Positions 26,042 to 34,824 of a stretch of 64,000 bases of DNA are shown in pieces; positions within the stretch are counted from its first letter, which is position 1; every line of letters begins with the position of its first letter. The notes beneath the pieces are model-generated. The model made no database searches and was not told the origin of the DNA. It saw nothing but the letters and a program-made list of their open reading frames with translations. Position numbers and translations under genes: made by a program. The stretch is taken from contig NZ_JACHCZ010000001.1 of NCBI RefSeq assembly GCF_014207255.1, positions 1,913,378 through 1,977,377 of the forward strand, in the 5' to 3' direction. Origin of the DNA: Pseudomonas sp. JAI120. Its GTDB lineage: Bacteria > Pseudomonadota > Gammaproteobacteria > Pseudomonadales > Pseudomonadaceae.

Positions 26042-27385
26042 ATGCGTCTTGCTTCCACTAAAACTGCGGCGGTCCTGTGCGGTGGCCTGTTACTGGCCCT
26101 GAGCGTTCCGGCCAGCGCTGCAGTCGACGCTAAATTGCTCGACATGCTCAAGGCCAACGGCCAGATCACCGCTTCGCAGTACACCGAACTGCAAAACGAG
26201 TTGGCCAAAGACCAGAAAGAACAGCAGATCGCACGGCAAGCTCAACAAGAGACCAACGAACAGATCGCGGCCACCGCGAAGAAAACCAACGAGCTGAGCA
26301 GCTTCGACCAGAAGCTGGCCTGGGCCGCCAAGACTCAGTTCAAGGGTGATGTGCGCATGCGTCACGAGACCATCAAGGTCGAAGGCGAAAATGGCGTCAC
26401 CCGCGCTGGCGTCACCGGCCGTGACAAGGACCGCGAACGGATCCGCGCGCGCCTCGGCGCCTACACCGAAATCAACCGACAGGTGGACACCGGTATTCGT
26501 ATCGCCACCGGCGGCGGCAGCGATGCGCGCTCCACCAACCAGGACCTGGACGGCTATTTCGATAAAAAATCGATCTGGCTGGACCTCGGCTACATCGACT
26601 ACCACCCCGACCAGATCAAAAACCTGCACATCATTGGCGGCAAAATGCTGCAGCCCTGGGTCAACATGGGCGATGTGATCTGGGATAGCGACATCAACCC
26701 GGAAGGCCTGGCAGTCACCTACAAGTATCCGCTGGGCGGCAACGCCGAGCTGTTCGGTAGCCTGGGCAACTACAACCTCAAGGACAACGTGGACGGTGAC
26801 GGCGTGCAGTACCGCCATGACCTGCGCCTGACCACCGGCCAGTTGGGGACTCGTTTCTCGGTGACCGACAACCTGAGAATGACCCTGGGCGGCAGCGTCT
26901 ACGCCTACCAGAACGATGAAGACAGCCGTGCCTCCGGCAGCAGTACCCCGAACGTGCTGGCAACCAACGGTAACACCCCCAACGGCGAGTTCCGCCTGTA
27001 TGAAGGCTTCGGTCAAGTCGATATCGGCGGCCTGGCGGTCCCCCTGTCGTTGTACGGTCAGTATGTGAAAAACAACGACGCTGTCGACGATGCGGACACT
27101 GCCTGGTTGCTGGGTGCCAAGTCCCAGGTGTTCGGTTTCAACCTGGACTACAACTACCGCGACGTGCAGAAAAACGCCGTGGTGGGTGCCTTCACCGATT
27201 CGGACTTCGGCGGCGGCTTCACCGGTTCCCGTGGTCACAAGTTCAAAGTCGGCTATGACATCGACAAGAACTTCGCCGTCGGCGCGACCTACTTCCTGAC
27301 CAAGACCGACACCTACAGCCGTACGCTCGTGAACGGTAGCGCCAAAGCCAACACCTTCCAGCTGGATGCAGAAGCCAAGTTCTAA
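26042..27385 (+). CDS. Putative outer-membrane porin (Porin_5 type)
   Basis: A 447-residue porin: signal peptide ending SVPASA (about 24), a predicted coiled coil (about 45-90, rich in Gln/Glu/Lys) that may form a periplasmic trimerisation stalk, then a beta barrel with a C-terminal Phe. Strand-like repeats such as GYDIDKNFAVGATYF close the barrel. CGGAG lies 7 bases before the ATG. The upstream 283 bp are AT-rich and hold its promoter. Substrate unknown; the family is called 'putative porin' throughout Pseudomonas. Confidence 0.85.
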   Translation: MRLASTKTAAVLCGGLLLALSVPASAAVDAKLLDMLKANGQITASQYTELQNELAKDQKEQQIARQAQQETNEQIAATAKKTNELSSFDQKLAWAAKTQFKGDVRMRHETIKVEGENGVTRAGVTGRDKDRERIRARLGAYTEINRQVDTGIRIATGGGSDARSTNQDLDGYFDKKSIWLDLGYIDYHPDQIKNLHIIGGKMLQPWVNMGDVIWDSDINPEGLAVTYKYPLGGNAELFGSLGNYNLKDNVDGDGVQYRHDLRLTTGQLGTRFSVTDNLRMTLGGSVYAYQNDEDSRASGSSTPNVLATNGNTPNGEFRLYEGFGQVDIGGLAVPLSLYGQYVKNNDAVDDADTAWLLGAKSQVFGFNLDYNYRDVQKNAVVGAFTDSDFGGGFTGSRGHKFKVGYDIDKNFAVGATYFLTKTDTYSRTLVNGSAKANTFQLDAEAKF

Positions 27386-27437
27386 AGAGAAGTGTTCAAA
27401 ACCCCGGGCAAGGACGCCCGAGGTGGCTGCAACAGTC

Positions 27438-27485
27438 TCGCATGGGTGGATCGATCCCCATCATCCGTCCGATCCATCCACGCGA
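27438..27485. repeat. Imperfect inverted repeat between porin and anti-sigma genes
   Basis: Two 15-base arms, TCGCATGGGTGGATC and GATCCATCCACGCGA, pair with one mismatch and one G-U over an 18-base loop. There is no T run on either side. It sits between two convergent genes and may be a read-through barrier. Confidence 0.55.
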
Positions 27486-27491
27486 GCCTGC

Positions 27492-27737
27492 TTATTCCCC
27501 GCCTTTCTGATCCTTGAGCCGCTCGGCAGCCAGCCGCTGCGCCAAGGCATCCACATCCTTTACCGGGTCGTCCGGCAAAATCCGCAACGTCGCCTGCATC
27601 AGGCGCATCTGGCGGATAAACCGTCGGCAGTTCGGGCAGAACATCAAGTGATGACGCACCAGCAGACGTTCACGAAAGGTCAATTGCCCATCGAGATAGT
27701 CACTGGAACGTGCCACTTGTTCTTTACAGGTCAACAT
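27492..27737 (-). CDS. Zinc-finger anti-sigma factor
   Basis: An 81-residue soluble protein with the ZAS motif: His29/His30 followed by CPNC (C34, C37), i.e. H-x3-C-x2-C, plus Cys4. Such proteins bind the cognate ECF sigma and release it when the Zn-thiol cluster is oxidised or the metal is lost. The start overlaps the sigma gene end by 7 bp, typical of coupled sigma/anti-sigma pairs. No membrane segment, so it senses a cytoplasmic signal. Confidence 0.85.
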   Translation of the reverse strand: MLTCKEQVARSSDYLDGQLTFRERLLVRHHLMFCPNCRRFIRQMRLMQATLRILPDDPVKDVDALAQRLAAERLKDQKGGE

Positions 27738-28345
27738 TCGCCCGTTTCCTCAAAATGCTCCACCGTGGCGAAGACTTTAAGCCGTGCTCGATGCAACAGC
27801 ACGCGGACATTGGAGAGTGAGAGCGTCAGAAGATTACAGATCTCCTCCAGCTCCAGCCCCTGCCGTTCACGCAGCACCAGCACGCTGCTTTGCAGTTCGG
27901 ACAAACTCAGCAACGTGTGCTCCAGGCACTCGCGCAGTTCATCCTCGGTCAGTAAGGCTTCCGGGGTGTCCTGATGCCAGGCATACGGGGCGACGGCCCA
28001 GTGGCCATCATCGGGGGAGAATCGGTCATCGCCGATGGTACCGTGGGGCGAAGGCAAATCGTCGAGCAACACTTCCCGGCGATTCTGCTTATAGCGCCCC
28101 TTGGCAGCGTTGGCGGTGATGGTCAGCAGCCAGGTCTTGAGACTGGAACGCCCTTCGAACTTGGCCAGGTTGCGCACCACCGACAGCCAGGCGTCCTGCA
28201 CCACTTCGTCGGCATGGCGCTGGCCGGCGATGGCATACGCCACCGCCCGCATTGCGCTTTGGTACGTGGTGACCAATTCCTTGTAGGCCCGTTGCTCGCC
28301 CTTGAGCAGTCGTTCAAGCAGGTGCGCGTCGTCCGCTGCTGCCAT
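27731..28345 (-). CDS. ECF-type RNA polymerase sigma factor
   Basis: A 204-residue sigma-70-family factor with region 2 (YKELVTTYQSAMRAVAYAIA ... ADEVVQDAWLSVVRNL) and region 4 (LSELQSSVLVLRERQGLELEEI). A long acidic linker (about 92-130) joins them. GAGGT precedes the ATG. It is followed directly by its zinc-finger anti-sigma. No promoter matching a self-regulated ECF signature could be picked out by eye. The regulon is unknown. Confidence 0.9.
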   Translation of the reverse strand: MAAADDAHLLERLLKGEQRAYKELVTTYQSAMRAVAYAIAGQRHADEVVQDAWLSVVRNLAKFEGRSSLKTWLLTITANAAKGRYKQNRREVLLDDLPSPHGTIGDDRFSPDDGHWAVAPYAWHQDTPEALLTEDELRECLEHTLLSLSELQSSVLVLRERQGLELEEICNLLTLSLSNVRVLLHRARLKVFATVEHFEETGEC

Positions 28346-28362
28346 TCAAGACCTCGATTGTC

Positions 28363-29484
28363 TTAACGCTTACGCAGGATCACGCTACCGATCGAATAGC
28401 CTGCGCCAAACGAACTGAGTACCGCGACGGCGCCCTTGGGCAGATCGTCCTGGTAGGTGTGAAACGCAATCACCGAACCCGCCGAGCTGGTATTGGCGTA
28501 AGTATCGAGGATCACCGGGGCTTCTTCCACCGTGGCTTCGCGGCCCAGCAGTTTCTTCACAATCAGGTGGTTCATGCTCAGGTTGGCCTGGTGCAGCCAA
28601 AAGCGCTTCACATCGGCCACGTTCAACTGGTTCTCTTCCAGGTGCACGCCGATCAGATCGGCGACCATCGGGCACACATCGCGGAAGACTTTGCGGCCTT
28701 CCTGCACGAACAGTTTGTCGGGCGCACCGATGCCCTCTTCCGCCGCGCGGTTGAGAAAGCCGAAGTTGTTGCGGATGTTATTGGAGAACTTGGTCAGCAG
28801 CTTGGTGCTCACCACGTCGAACTGATGCTCGGAGGTCGCCAGGTCGGCGCGCTCGAGGACCACGGCCGTGGCGGCGTCGCCGAAGATAAAGTGACTGTCG
28901 CGGTCGCGGAAGTTCAAGTGGCCGGTGCAGACTTCCGGGTTGACCATCAGGATCGCCCGGGCCTGGCCCAGCTGGATGCTGTTGGCGGCGTTCTGGATGC
29001 CGAAGGTCGCCGAGGAACACGCCACGTTCATGTCGAAACCGAAGCCTGCGATGCCCAGGGCTTCCTGGACTTCGATGGCGATGGCCGGGTAAGCACGTTG
29101 CAGGTTGGAACAGGCGACGATCACGCCGTCGATGTCGGCAGCGGTCTTGCCGGCGCGCTGCAGGGCCTGTTCGGCGGCACCGATGGCCATCTGGCAAAGC
29201 ACCGACCACTCGTCATTGCTGCGCTCAGGCAGGCGCGGCGCCATGCGCTGCGGGTCGAGGATGCCGTCCTTGTCCATCACAAAGCGGCTCTTGATGCCCG
29301 AGGCTTTTTCGATGAACGCAGCGCTCGACTCCGTCAGCGCCTGGACTTCACCGCGCTCGATGGCGGCGGCGTTGTCCGAATTGAACTGGTGCACGTAAGC
29401 ATTGAAAGACTGCACCAGTTCTTCGTTGCTGATGCTGTTGGCAGGGGTGTAAAGGCCAGTGCCGCTGATGACGACGTTATGCAC
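28363..29484 (-). CDS. Beta-ketoacyl-ACP synthase III homologue (PA3286-like)
   Basis: A 373-residue thiolase-fold condensing enzyme. The active-site Cys is in the NVACSSATFGIQ motif, the His in FWLHQANLSMN and the Asn in YANTSSAGS, giving the Cys-His-Asn triad of FabH. The GTG start at 29484 has GAGGA 8 bases upstream; the longer frame to 29571 is rejected. P. aeruginosa PA3286, which this resembles, condenses octanoyl-CoA with malonyl-ACP and feeds degraded fatty acids back into synthesis. It lies 17 bp upstream of the sigma gene on the same strand. Confidence 0.88.
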   Translation of the reverse strand: MHNVVISGTGLYTPANSISNEELVQSFNAYVHQFNSDNAAAIERGEVQALTESSAAFIEKASGIKSRFVMDKDGILDPQRMAPRLPERSNDEWSVLCQMAIGAAEQALQRAGKTAADIDGVIVACSNLQRAYPAIAIEVQEALGIAGFGFDMNVACSSATFGIQNAANSIQLGQARAILMVNPEVCTGHLNFRDRDSHFIFGDAATAVVLERADLATSEHQFDVVSTKLLTKFSNNIRNNFGFLNRAAEEGIGAPDKLFVQEGRKVFRDVCPMVADLIGVHLEENQLNVADVKRFWLHQANLSMNHLIVKKLLGREATVEEAPVILDTYANTSSAGSVIAFHTYQDDLPKGAVAVLSSFGAGYSIGSVILRKR

Positions 29485-29845
29485 GATCGTTCCTCTAAAT
29501 CTGTCAGGCAGATGATATTGGTACCGACGTACCAAACCGTAAGTAGTTCTATTCCGCCCAGCGGACATCAAACTGGCATCGCTTTATTCCATCGCGCCGT
29601 GGCTACACACCAGCCCATCACGACGATCCCGGCATTTATAACCGCGAAGTTTGCCACAAACCCTGGGGTTTGGCGCCATATGCCGGACAAACACCCTGAT
29701 CAAAACGCCATCAAGTTTCAATGTGGGAGGGGGCTTGCCCCCGATAGCGGTGTGTCAGACAAAGATTCTGTGACTGATACACCGCTATCGGGGGCAAGCC
29801 CCCTCCCACATTTGGACCTGCTCAGTCTTGGAGACAGGGAGAGCT
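29485..29845. other. Intergenic region between the FabH-like gene and hrpA, with REP pair
   Basis: About 360 bp. The first 230 bases are the upstream region of the FabH-like gene, with a run GGTACCGACGTACCAAACCG around 29519-29540 that contains a short inverted GGTAC/GTACC. A REP pair (29720-29812) follows, then about 30 bases to the hrpA stop. No gene seen. Confidence 0.6.
29720..29812. repeat. REP pair
   Basis: Facing palindromes of the GGGCAAGCCCCCTCCCAC subtype with an almost perfect long inverted repeat extending inward (GCGGTGTGTCAG ... CTGATACACCGC). It follows the hrpA stop. Confidence 0.9.
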
Positions 29846-32800
29846 TCAGGGCTCTACTTGGCTCCACTGCTTGCTCAAGCGCTTGTCGGAAATCGGCACC
29901 TTGGTACCCAGCTGCTGGGCAAACAACGACACCCGATACTCCTCCAACCACCAGCGATACAGCTCCAGTTGCGGGTCGCGCTTGCCTTCCTGGGTGTGCT
30001 TGTTCAAGCGGTTCTGGTACTGCGCCCACAGGCCGCCCAGCTCGCTGCTCCACACGCGGTCCTTTTGCACCTGGCTCGGCAGTTTCTCCAGGCGCAATTC
30101 AATGGCCTTGAGAAAACGCGGCAATTCCTTGAACCACTGCGCCGGGGTTTCGCGCACAAAGCCGGGATACACCAGGTTGCTCAATTGCTGCTTGATGTCG
30201 TTCAGGGCCACGGCCTGGGCCAGGTCGATCTTGCCCTTGAAGCGCTTTTGCAGGCCATGCCAGAGCTTCAGCACTTCCAGGGTCAGGCGCGCCAGGCGTT
30301 CGGCGTGTTCGGTCCAACTGCCACGCTTGCGTTCAGCCAGCGCCGCCAATCCGGCACCGTCACGCGGCAAACTGGCTTCGCCGTCCAGCACGCAGGTGTC
30401 GAGGCTGGCCAGCAGGATGTCTTCCACCAGAGCATCGATACGCCCCAGTTCGCGGTACATCAGGCCCAGTTCAGTGAGGCCGGGCAATTTGCCGCGCAGG
30501 AATTTGGCCGGTTCCGCCAATTGCTGCATCAACAGGCGCTGCAACGCACGGCGGTGCTGGAACTCAGCCTCGGCGGCGGTGGAAAAACGTCCCTCTTTCA
30601 CGGTGCCGTTTTCTTCCACCAGCGCCGGGTAGACCGTCATCGACAGCCCGGCGATCTTCTGCTGGGTTTTCTCGGCCACCGCCGCGAACACCTTGGCCTC
30701 CACCGGCTGCTGGCTTTTCGCGGTGTGCGGCACGGCCAGCGCGGCCTGGCTGGCTTCGACAAAACGCGCGGTCAACTCGGCCAGGTCGCGGCCTTCGCCA
30801 AGGAACTTGCCTTGGCCGTCGACCACTTCCAGGTTCATCTTCAGGTGGTTTTCCACCTGCTGCGCCGCTTCGGCCCAGGCCTCATCGCTGACCCGCGCCC
30901 CGGTCATGCGCAGCAACTCGCGCCCCAATGCCTGGGGCAGCGAGCCCTGACCAAACTCGATGCGCTGCAGCGCCGCCTTGACGAAATCCGGCACCGGCAC
31001 GAAGTTCTTGCGCAGGGCCTTGGGCAGGTTGCGCACCAGGGCGATGCACTTGGCTTCGATCACCCCAGGCACCAGCCACTCCAGACGCTCCGGCGGCAAG
31101 GCCGGCAGCAGCGGTGCCGGTACGCGCAGGGTCACGCCGTCGCGGGGGTGGTTGGGTTCGAAGTGGTAACTCAGGGCCAGTTCCAGATCGCCCAGGTGCA
31201 GGGTGTCCGGGTAATGCGCGGCAGTGACTTCACTGGCCTCGCGGGCCAGCACGTCTTCTTCGCGCATGATCAGCAACTGGGGATCTTTCTGGCTGTTGAC
31301 CTTGTACCAGCTGTCAAAGGTGGCGGTCTGGTGGATTTCCGCCGGCAGCCGTGCATCGTAGAAGGCGTACAGGGTTTCTTCATCGGCCAGGATATCGCGG
31401 CGGCGCGCCTTGGCTTCCAGTTCGTCGAGTTGCTCCAGCAGTTGCTGGTTGGCCGTGAGGCACTTGGCGCGGGACTGGATCTCACCGCGCACCAAACCTT
31501 CGCGAATAAACAGCTCGCGCGACACCACCGGGTCAATCGGCCCGTAATGCACCGGCCGACGCCCGACCACGATCAGCCCGAACAGGGTGATCTGCTCGAA
31601 CGCCACCACCTGGCCGCGCTTCTTCTCCCAGTGGGGTTCGAAGTGGTTCTTCTTGATCAAGTGCCCGGCCAGCGGTTCGATCCAGTCGGCATCGATCTTC
31701 GCCACCATGCGTGCATACAGCTTGGTGGTCTCCACCAGTTCGGCGGTCATCAGCCATTGCGGGCGTTTTTTACCGATCCCCGAGGACGGGTGAATCCAGA
31801 AACGTCGCTGACGGGCGCCAAGGTAATCGCCGTCCTCGGTCTTCTGGCCGATCTGGCTGAGCAGACCGGACAGCACCGCCTTGTGCAGCTTGGGGAAGTC
31901 TGCCGGTTCTTTGTTGACGGTCAACTGCATGTCGCGACAGATCAGGCTCAACTGGCGATGGGAATCGCGCCACTCGCGCAGGCGCAGGTAGTTGAGGAAG
32001 TTCTTGCGGCACCAGTTGCGCAGCGGGCTGGCGGTCAGCTCCTGGCGCTGCTCTTCAAAGCCACGCCACAAATTGACCAGCCCGGCGAAGTCCGAATCCG
32101 GGTCCTTCCATTGTGCGTGGGCCTGGTCGGCGGCCTGCTGGCGCTCCGGTGGGCGCTCGCGCGGGTCCTGGATCGACATGGCACTGGCCACGATCAACAC
32201 TTCCTGCAAACTGCCAAGCTTGGCGGCTTCGAGCAGCATGCGGCCCATGCGCGGGTCCACCGGCAGGCGCGCCAACTGGCGGCCCAGTGGGGTCAGCTGG
32301 CTGTTACGGTCGACCGCCGAGAGTTCCTGCAACAGGTTGAAACCGTCGCTGATGGCCTTGCCATCCGGCGGCTCGATAAACGGGAAGTCGGTGATTTCGC
32401 CCAGGCGCAGGTGCAGCATCTGCAGGATCACCGCCGCGAGGTTGGTGCGCAGGATTTCCGGGTCGGTAAATTCCGGACGCCCGATAAAATCCTCTTCGCT
32501 GTACAACCGAATGCAAATCCCCGGCTCCACCCGGCCGCAACGACCTTTACGCTGGTTGGCACTGGCCTGGGAAATCGCCTCGATCGGCAGGCGCTGCACC
32601 TTGGCGCGGTAGCTGTAGCGGCTGATGCGAGCGGTGCCGCTGTCGATCACATAACGAATGCCCGGCACCGTCAGCGAGGTTTCCGCGACGTTGGTCGCCA
32701 GTACCACGCGGCGCCCTGGGTGGGACTGGAAAATGCGCTGTTGTTCGGCCGGCGACAGGCGCGCGTACAACGGCAGGATCTCGGTGTGCTTGAGCTGGGC

Positions 32801-33757
32801 CTTGCGCAGCATGTCGGCCGCGTCGCGAATCTCGCGCTCGCCGGGCAAAAACACCAGCACGTCGCCGGGACTGCGCCGTTCGCTGCGCTCATAGGCGGCG
32901 ATTTCGTCGAGGGTGGCGAGGATCGCCTGGTCGACGGTCAGGTCGTCTTCAACACGGTTGCCTTCCTCGTCCTGTTCCAGGGTCAGCGGGCGATACCAGG
33001 TGTCGACCGGGAAGGTACGACCCGACACCTCGACAATCGGTGCGTCGTCGAAGTGCTTGGAAAAACGTTCCAGGTCGATGGTCGCCGACGTGATGATGAC
33101 TTTCAGGTCCGGACGACGCGGCAGCAGGGTTTTCAGGTAACCCAGCAGGAAGTCGATGTTCAGGCTGCGTTCGTGGGCTTCGTCGACGATGATCGTGTCG
33201 TAGCGTTCCAGGTAACGGTCGTTCTGGGTTTCCGCCAGCAGGATGCCGTCGGTCATCAGCTTGATCAGGGTGTTGGCGTCGCTCTGGTCTTCGAAGCGCA
33301 CCTGATAGCCGACCAACGCGCCCAGCGGCGTGGCCAACTCTTCGGCGACGCGGCTGGCTACGCTGCGCGCAGCGATCCGGCGTGGCTGGGTATGGCCGAT
33401 CAGGCCGTATTGGCCGCGGCCGATTTCCAGGCAGATTTTCGGCAACTGGGTGGTCTTACCCGAGCCGGTTTCGCCGGCAATGATCAGCACCTGATGCTTG
33501 AGCAGCGCGTCCTTGATCTCATCGCGCTTGGCGGCAATCGGCAGGCTGTCGTCGTAACGAATCACCGGCAGGCTGGCACGCCGCGCCGTGACCTGGGCGC
33601 AGGACGCCTGCATGCGCGTGACCCACTGCGCCAGCTTCTCCTCGTCGGGTTTCTTGCGCAGCTCGAGCAACTGGCGCCGCAAGCGGTGTCGGTCGGCGAG
33701 CATGGCGTGGTCGAGGTTTTTCAGCAGTTGGTCGATAGCGGGCGCTTGGTCAGTCAT
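29846..33757 (-). CDS. hrpA: ATP-dependent RNA helicase HrpA (DEAH box)
   Basis: A 1303-residue DEAH/RHA helicase, the same length as E. coli HrpA (about 1300). Motifs are GETGSGKTT (Walker A), TQPRRIAARSVA, DEAHERS, TSATI, TNVAETSLT, QRKGRCGR, then helicase-associated (HA2), OB and the long DUF3418 C-terminal part. HrpA resolves stalled and collided ribosomes and remodels mRNA. I take the ATG at 33757 (MTDQAPAIDQLL) by family similarity; no strong ribosome site is seen and a TTG at 33847 would add 30 residues. Its upstream region is part of a tandem duplication. Confidence 0.95.
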   Translation of the reverse strand: MTDQAPAIDQLLKNLDHAMLADRHRLRRQLLELRKKPDEEKLAQWVTRMQASCAQVTARRASLPVIRYDDSLPIAAKRDEIKDALLKHQVLIIAGETGSGKTTQLPKICLEIGRGQYGLIGHTQPRRIAARSVASRVAEELATPLGALVGYQVRFEDQSDANTLIKLMTDGILLAETQNDRYLERYDTIIVDEAHERSLNIDFLLGYLKTLLPRRPDLKVIITSATIDLERFSKHFDDAPIVEVSGRTFPVDTWYRPLTLEQDEEGNRVEDDLTVDQAILATLDEIAAYERSERRSPGDVLVFLPGEREIRDAADMLRKAQLKHTEILPLYARLSPAEQQRIFQSHPGRRVVLATNVAETSLTVPGIRYVIDSGTARISRYSYRAKVQRLPIEAISQASANQRKGRCGRVEPGICIRLYSEEDFIGRPEFTDPEILRTNLAAVILQMLHLRLGEITDFPFIEPPDGKAISDGFNLLQELSAVDRNSQLTPLGRQLARLPVDPRMGRMLLEAAKLGSLQEVLIVASAMSIQDPRERPPERQQAADQAHAQWKDPDSDFAGLVNLWRGFEEQRQELTASPLRNWCRKNFLNYLRLREWRDSHRQLSLICRDMQLTVNKEPADFPKLHKAVLSGLLSQIGQKTEDGDYLGARQRRFWIHPSSGIGKKRPQWLMTAELVETTKLYARMVAKIDADWIEPLAGHLIKKNHFEPHWEKKRGQVVAFEQITLFGLIVVGRRPVHYGPIDPVVSRELFIREGLVRGEIQSRAKCLTANQQLLEQLDELEAKARRRDILADEETLYAFYDARLPAEIHQTATFDSWYKVNSQKDPQLLIMREEDVLAREASEVTAAHYPDTLHLGDLELALSYHFEPNHPRDGVTLRVPAPLLPALPPERLEWLVPGVIEAKCIALVRNLPKALRKNFVPVPDFVKAALQRIEFGQGSLPQALGRELLRMTGARVSDEAWAEAAQQVENHLKMNLEVVDGQGKFLGEGRDLAELTARFVEASQAALAVPHTAKSQQPVEAKVFAAVAEKTQQKIAGLSMTVYPALVEENGTVKEGRFSTAAEAEFQHRRALQRLLMQQLAEPAKFLRGKLPGLTELGLMYRELGRIDALVEDILLASLDTCVLDGEASLPRDGAGLAALAERKRGSWTEHAERLARLTLEVLKLWHGLQKRFKGKIDLAQAVALNDIKQQLSNLVYPGFVRETPAQWFKELPRFLKAIELRLEKLPSQVQKDRVWSSELGGLWAQYQNRLNKHTQEGKRDPQLELYRWWLEEYRVSLFAQQLGTKVPISDKRLSKQWSQVEP

Positions 33758-33802
33758 CAGGGCGGCAAGGGTCTTTTGGGTGAGGCAGGTGAGGCCTGCG
33801 CA

Positions 33803-34114
33803 GCGTAAGTCGTCAGAGAGGACGGGGATTGTCGCAGATTTCGACAAGTATGGAGACGGTCAGTCAATCATGACTGCGCTGACTTACCACTGAGGACGAT
33901 ATTTACTACGACACTGAGTGGACCATTCGGTAGTTTCAATAGCAGCAGTCCGATGGGATGGATGGCATGTGAACGGTTCAATGAGACTTCCAGACACCAA
34001 CCTAATGTGAAACGGAGCCTCCATGCAGATCATGCCGTCCACTACACGCTCAGACGACCCGCCCTCTTACGCTGAAGCAATGAGTTCTCGGAACCCGCCG
34101 CCCTATGAACACCC
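33803..34114. repeat. Tandem duplication, copy A
   Basis: This 312-bp segment is repeated as copy B at 34143-34469 with many point differences and about 15 bases of insertion in B. Shared blocks include GGAGACGGTCAGTCAATCA, TTTACTACGACAC and CCGCCGCCCTATGAACACC. Copy A carries the hrpA leader at one end and the 5' part of a mini-gene at the other. Confidence 0.85.
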
Positions 34115-34136
34115 CACAATGCCCGGGTGCCAATAG
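34023..34136 (+). pseudogene. Truncated copy of the PPxY mini-gene
   Basis: A 37-codon frame beginning MQIMPSTTRS with DPPSYAEA and NPPPYEHP. It parallels the first 30 residues of the intact gene at 34378 and then diverges into a short tail and a TAG stop. CGGAG lies before the ATG, so it may still be translated. It is best read as the left half of a duplication whose 3' part was lost. Confidence 0.65.
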
Positions 34137-34142
34137 TGCAAA

Positions 34143-34469
34143 GCGCAAGTCATCAAAGAGGAAGGAATTGTCGAAGATTTCGGCAAGTCTGGAGACGGTC
34201 AGTCAATCACGACCGCGCTGACCTACCGCCTAAAAGGACATTTACTACGACACCGAGTGGATCATTCTGTCTTTTTAACAGCATAAGTCCGATGGAATGG
34301 ATGGCGTGTGAAAGGTTCAATAAAACTTCCAGACACATCTGGCCAACCTTCATTTCTTAACGTGAACAGGAGTTTCCATGGAGATCAGTCCATCCACTAC
34401 GCGCCTAGACAACCCGCCCTCCTACGCCGAAGCAACGAATCCTCGAAACCCGCCGCCCTATGAACACCC
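34143..34469. repeat. Tandem duplication, copy B
   Basis: Second copy of the segment at 33803-34114. The offset is 340 bases at its left end and 355 at the mini-gene start, the difference being extra bases just before the ATG. Divergence between copies shows the duplication is not recent. Confidence 0.85.
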
Positions 34470-34623
34470 TCCCAGCTATGCGCGAGCAACAGGTACGCAG
34501 CGTTCGACGAGCAATAGCCGTACTCCATCCGCGCCAGCCACCAACCTGACAGCCAATCGAATCGCGAACTACCACACTACAAGCCAGGCCAATCGAGGAA
34601 TGCGCTTCATGAGTAACCTTTAA
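34378..34623 (+). CDS. Small Pro/Ser/Thr-rich protein with PPxY motifs
   Basis: An 81-residue protein with no membrane segment or signal peptide, rich in Ser, Thr, Pro and Asn and almost free of hydrophobic residues. It holds three proline-tyrosine motifs: NPPSYAEA (about 13-20), PPPYEH (about 25-30) and PPSYARA (about 31-37). Such PPxY motifs bind WW domains in eukaryotic proteins and are rare in bacteria. AGGAG lies 5 bases before the ATG. I recognise no family. Disordered, secreted-effector-like composition is a possibility but not shown. Lower GC than neighbouring genes. Confidence 0.6.
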   Translation: MEISPSTTRLDNPPSYAEATNPRNPPPYEHPPSYARATGTQRSTSNSRTPSAPATNLTANRIANYHTTSQANRGMRFMSNL

Positions 34624-34637
34624 CAAAAGAAAAGCCA

Positions 34638-34655
34638 AGAAGACGCGTCTTTTTC
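34638..34655 (+). terminator. Possible terminator of the PPxY gene
   Basis: Self-complementary AGACGCGTCT flanked by AAGA and a T run (TTTTT), 15 bases after the stop. Short stem with almost no loop, so only a weak call. Confidence 0.4.
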
Positions 34656-34824
34656 CATTCGATACTTGAATACGCCATTAAAAAACATAGAAAACTATTT
34701 CACCAGAGGAATAAAGAAGCATCTCGCACTTTTGTGAGAACTCACTGATGCGCTGATGTAATATCGAAATTATATTCGGCGCGCTGTTTATCAATCATCA
34801 ACAACAGTGTTCATCGGAGTTTTT

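Larger units (their letters stand above)
33758..34377. other. hrpA upstream region and duplicated segment
   Basis: The first copy of a tandem duplication starts about 46 bases upstream of the hrpA ATG. It therefore includes the likely hrpA promoter, a broken mini-gene (34023-34136) and then the start of the second copy. The only reading frame with a ribosome site is the 37-codon remnant. Confidence 0.65.

Noticed and set aside
29828..33808. A plus-strand open frame of 1326 codons across the whole hrpA region.
   Set aside because: It is the exact antisense of hrpA, has a low-complexity His/Gln/Arg-rich composition typical of antisense frames in GC-rich genes, and has no ribosome site.
34090..34122. 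A possible hrp box (GGAACC ... CCAC) in the mini-gene copy A, which would tie it to type III secretion.
   Set aside because: The spacer is 18 bases, not the required 15-16, and the match lies inside coding sequence downstream of the start it would need to drive.
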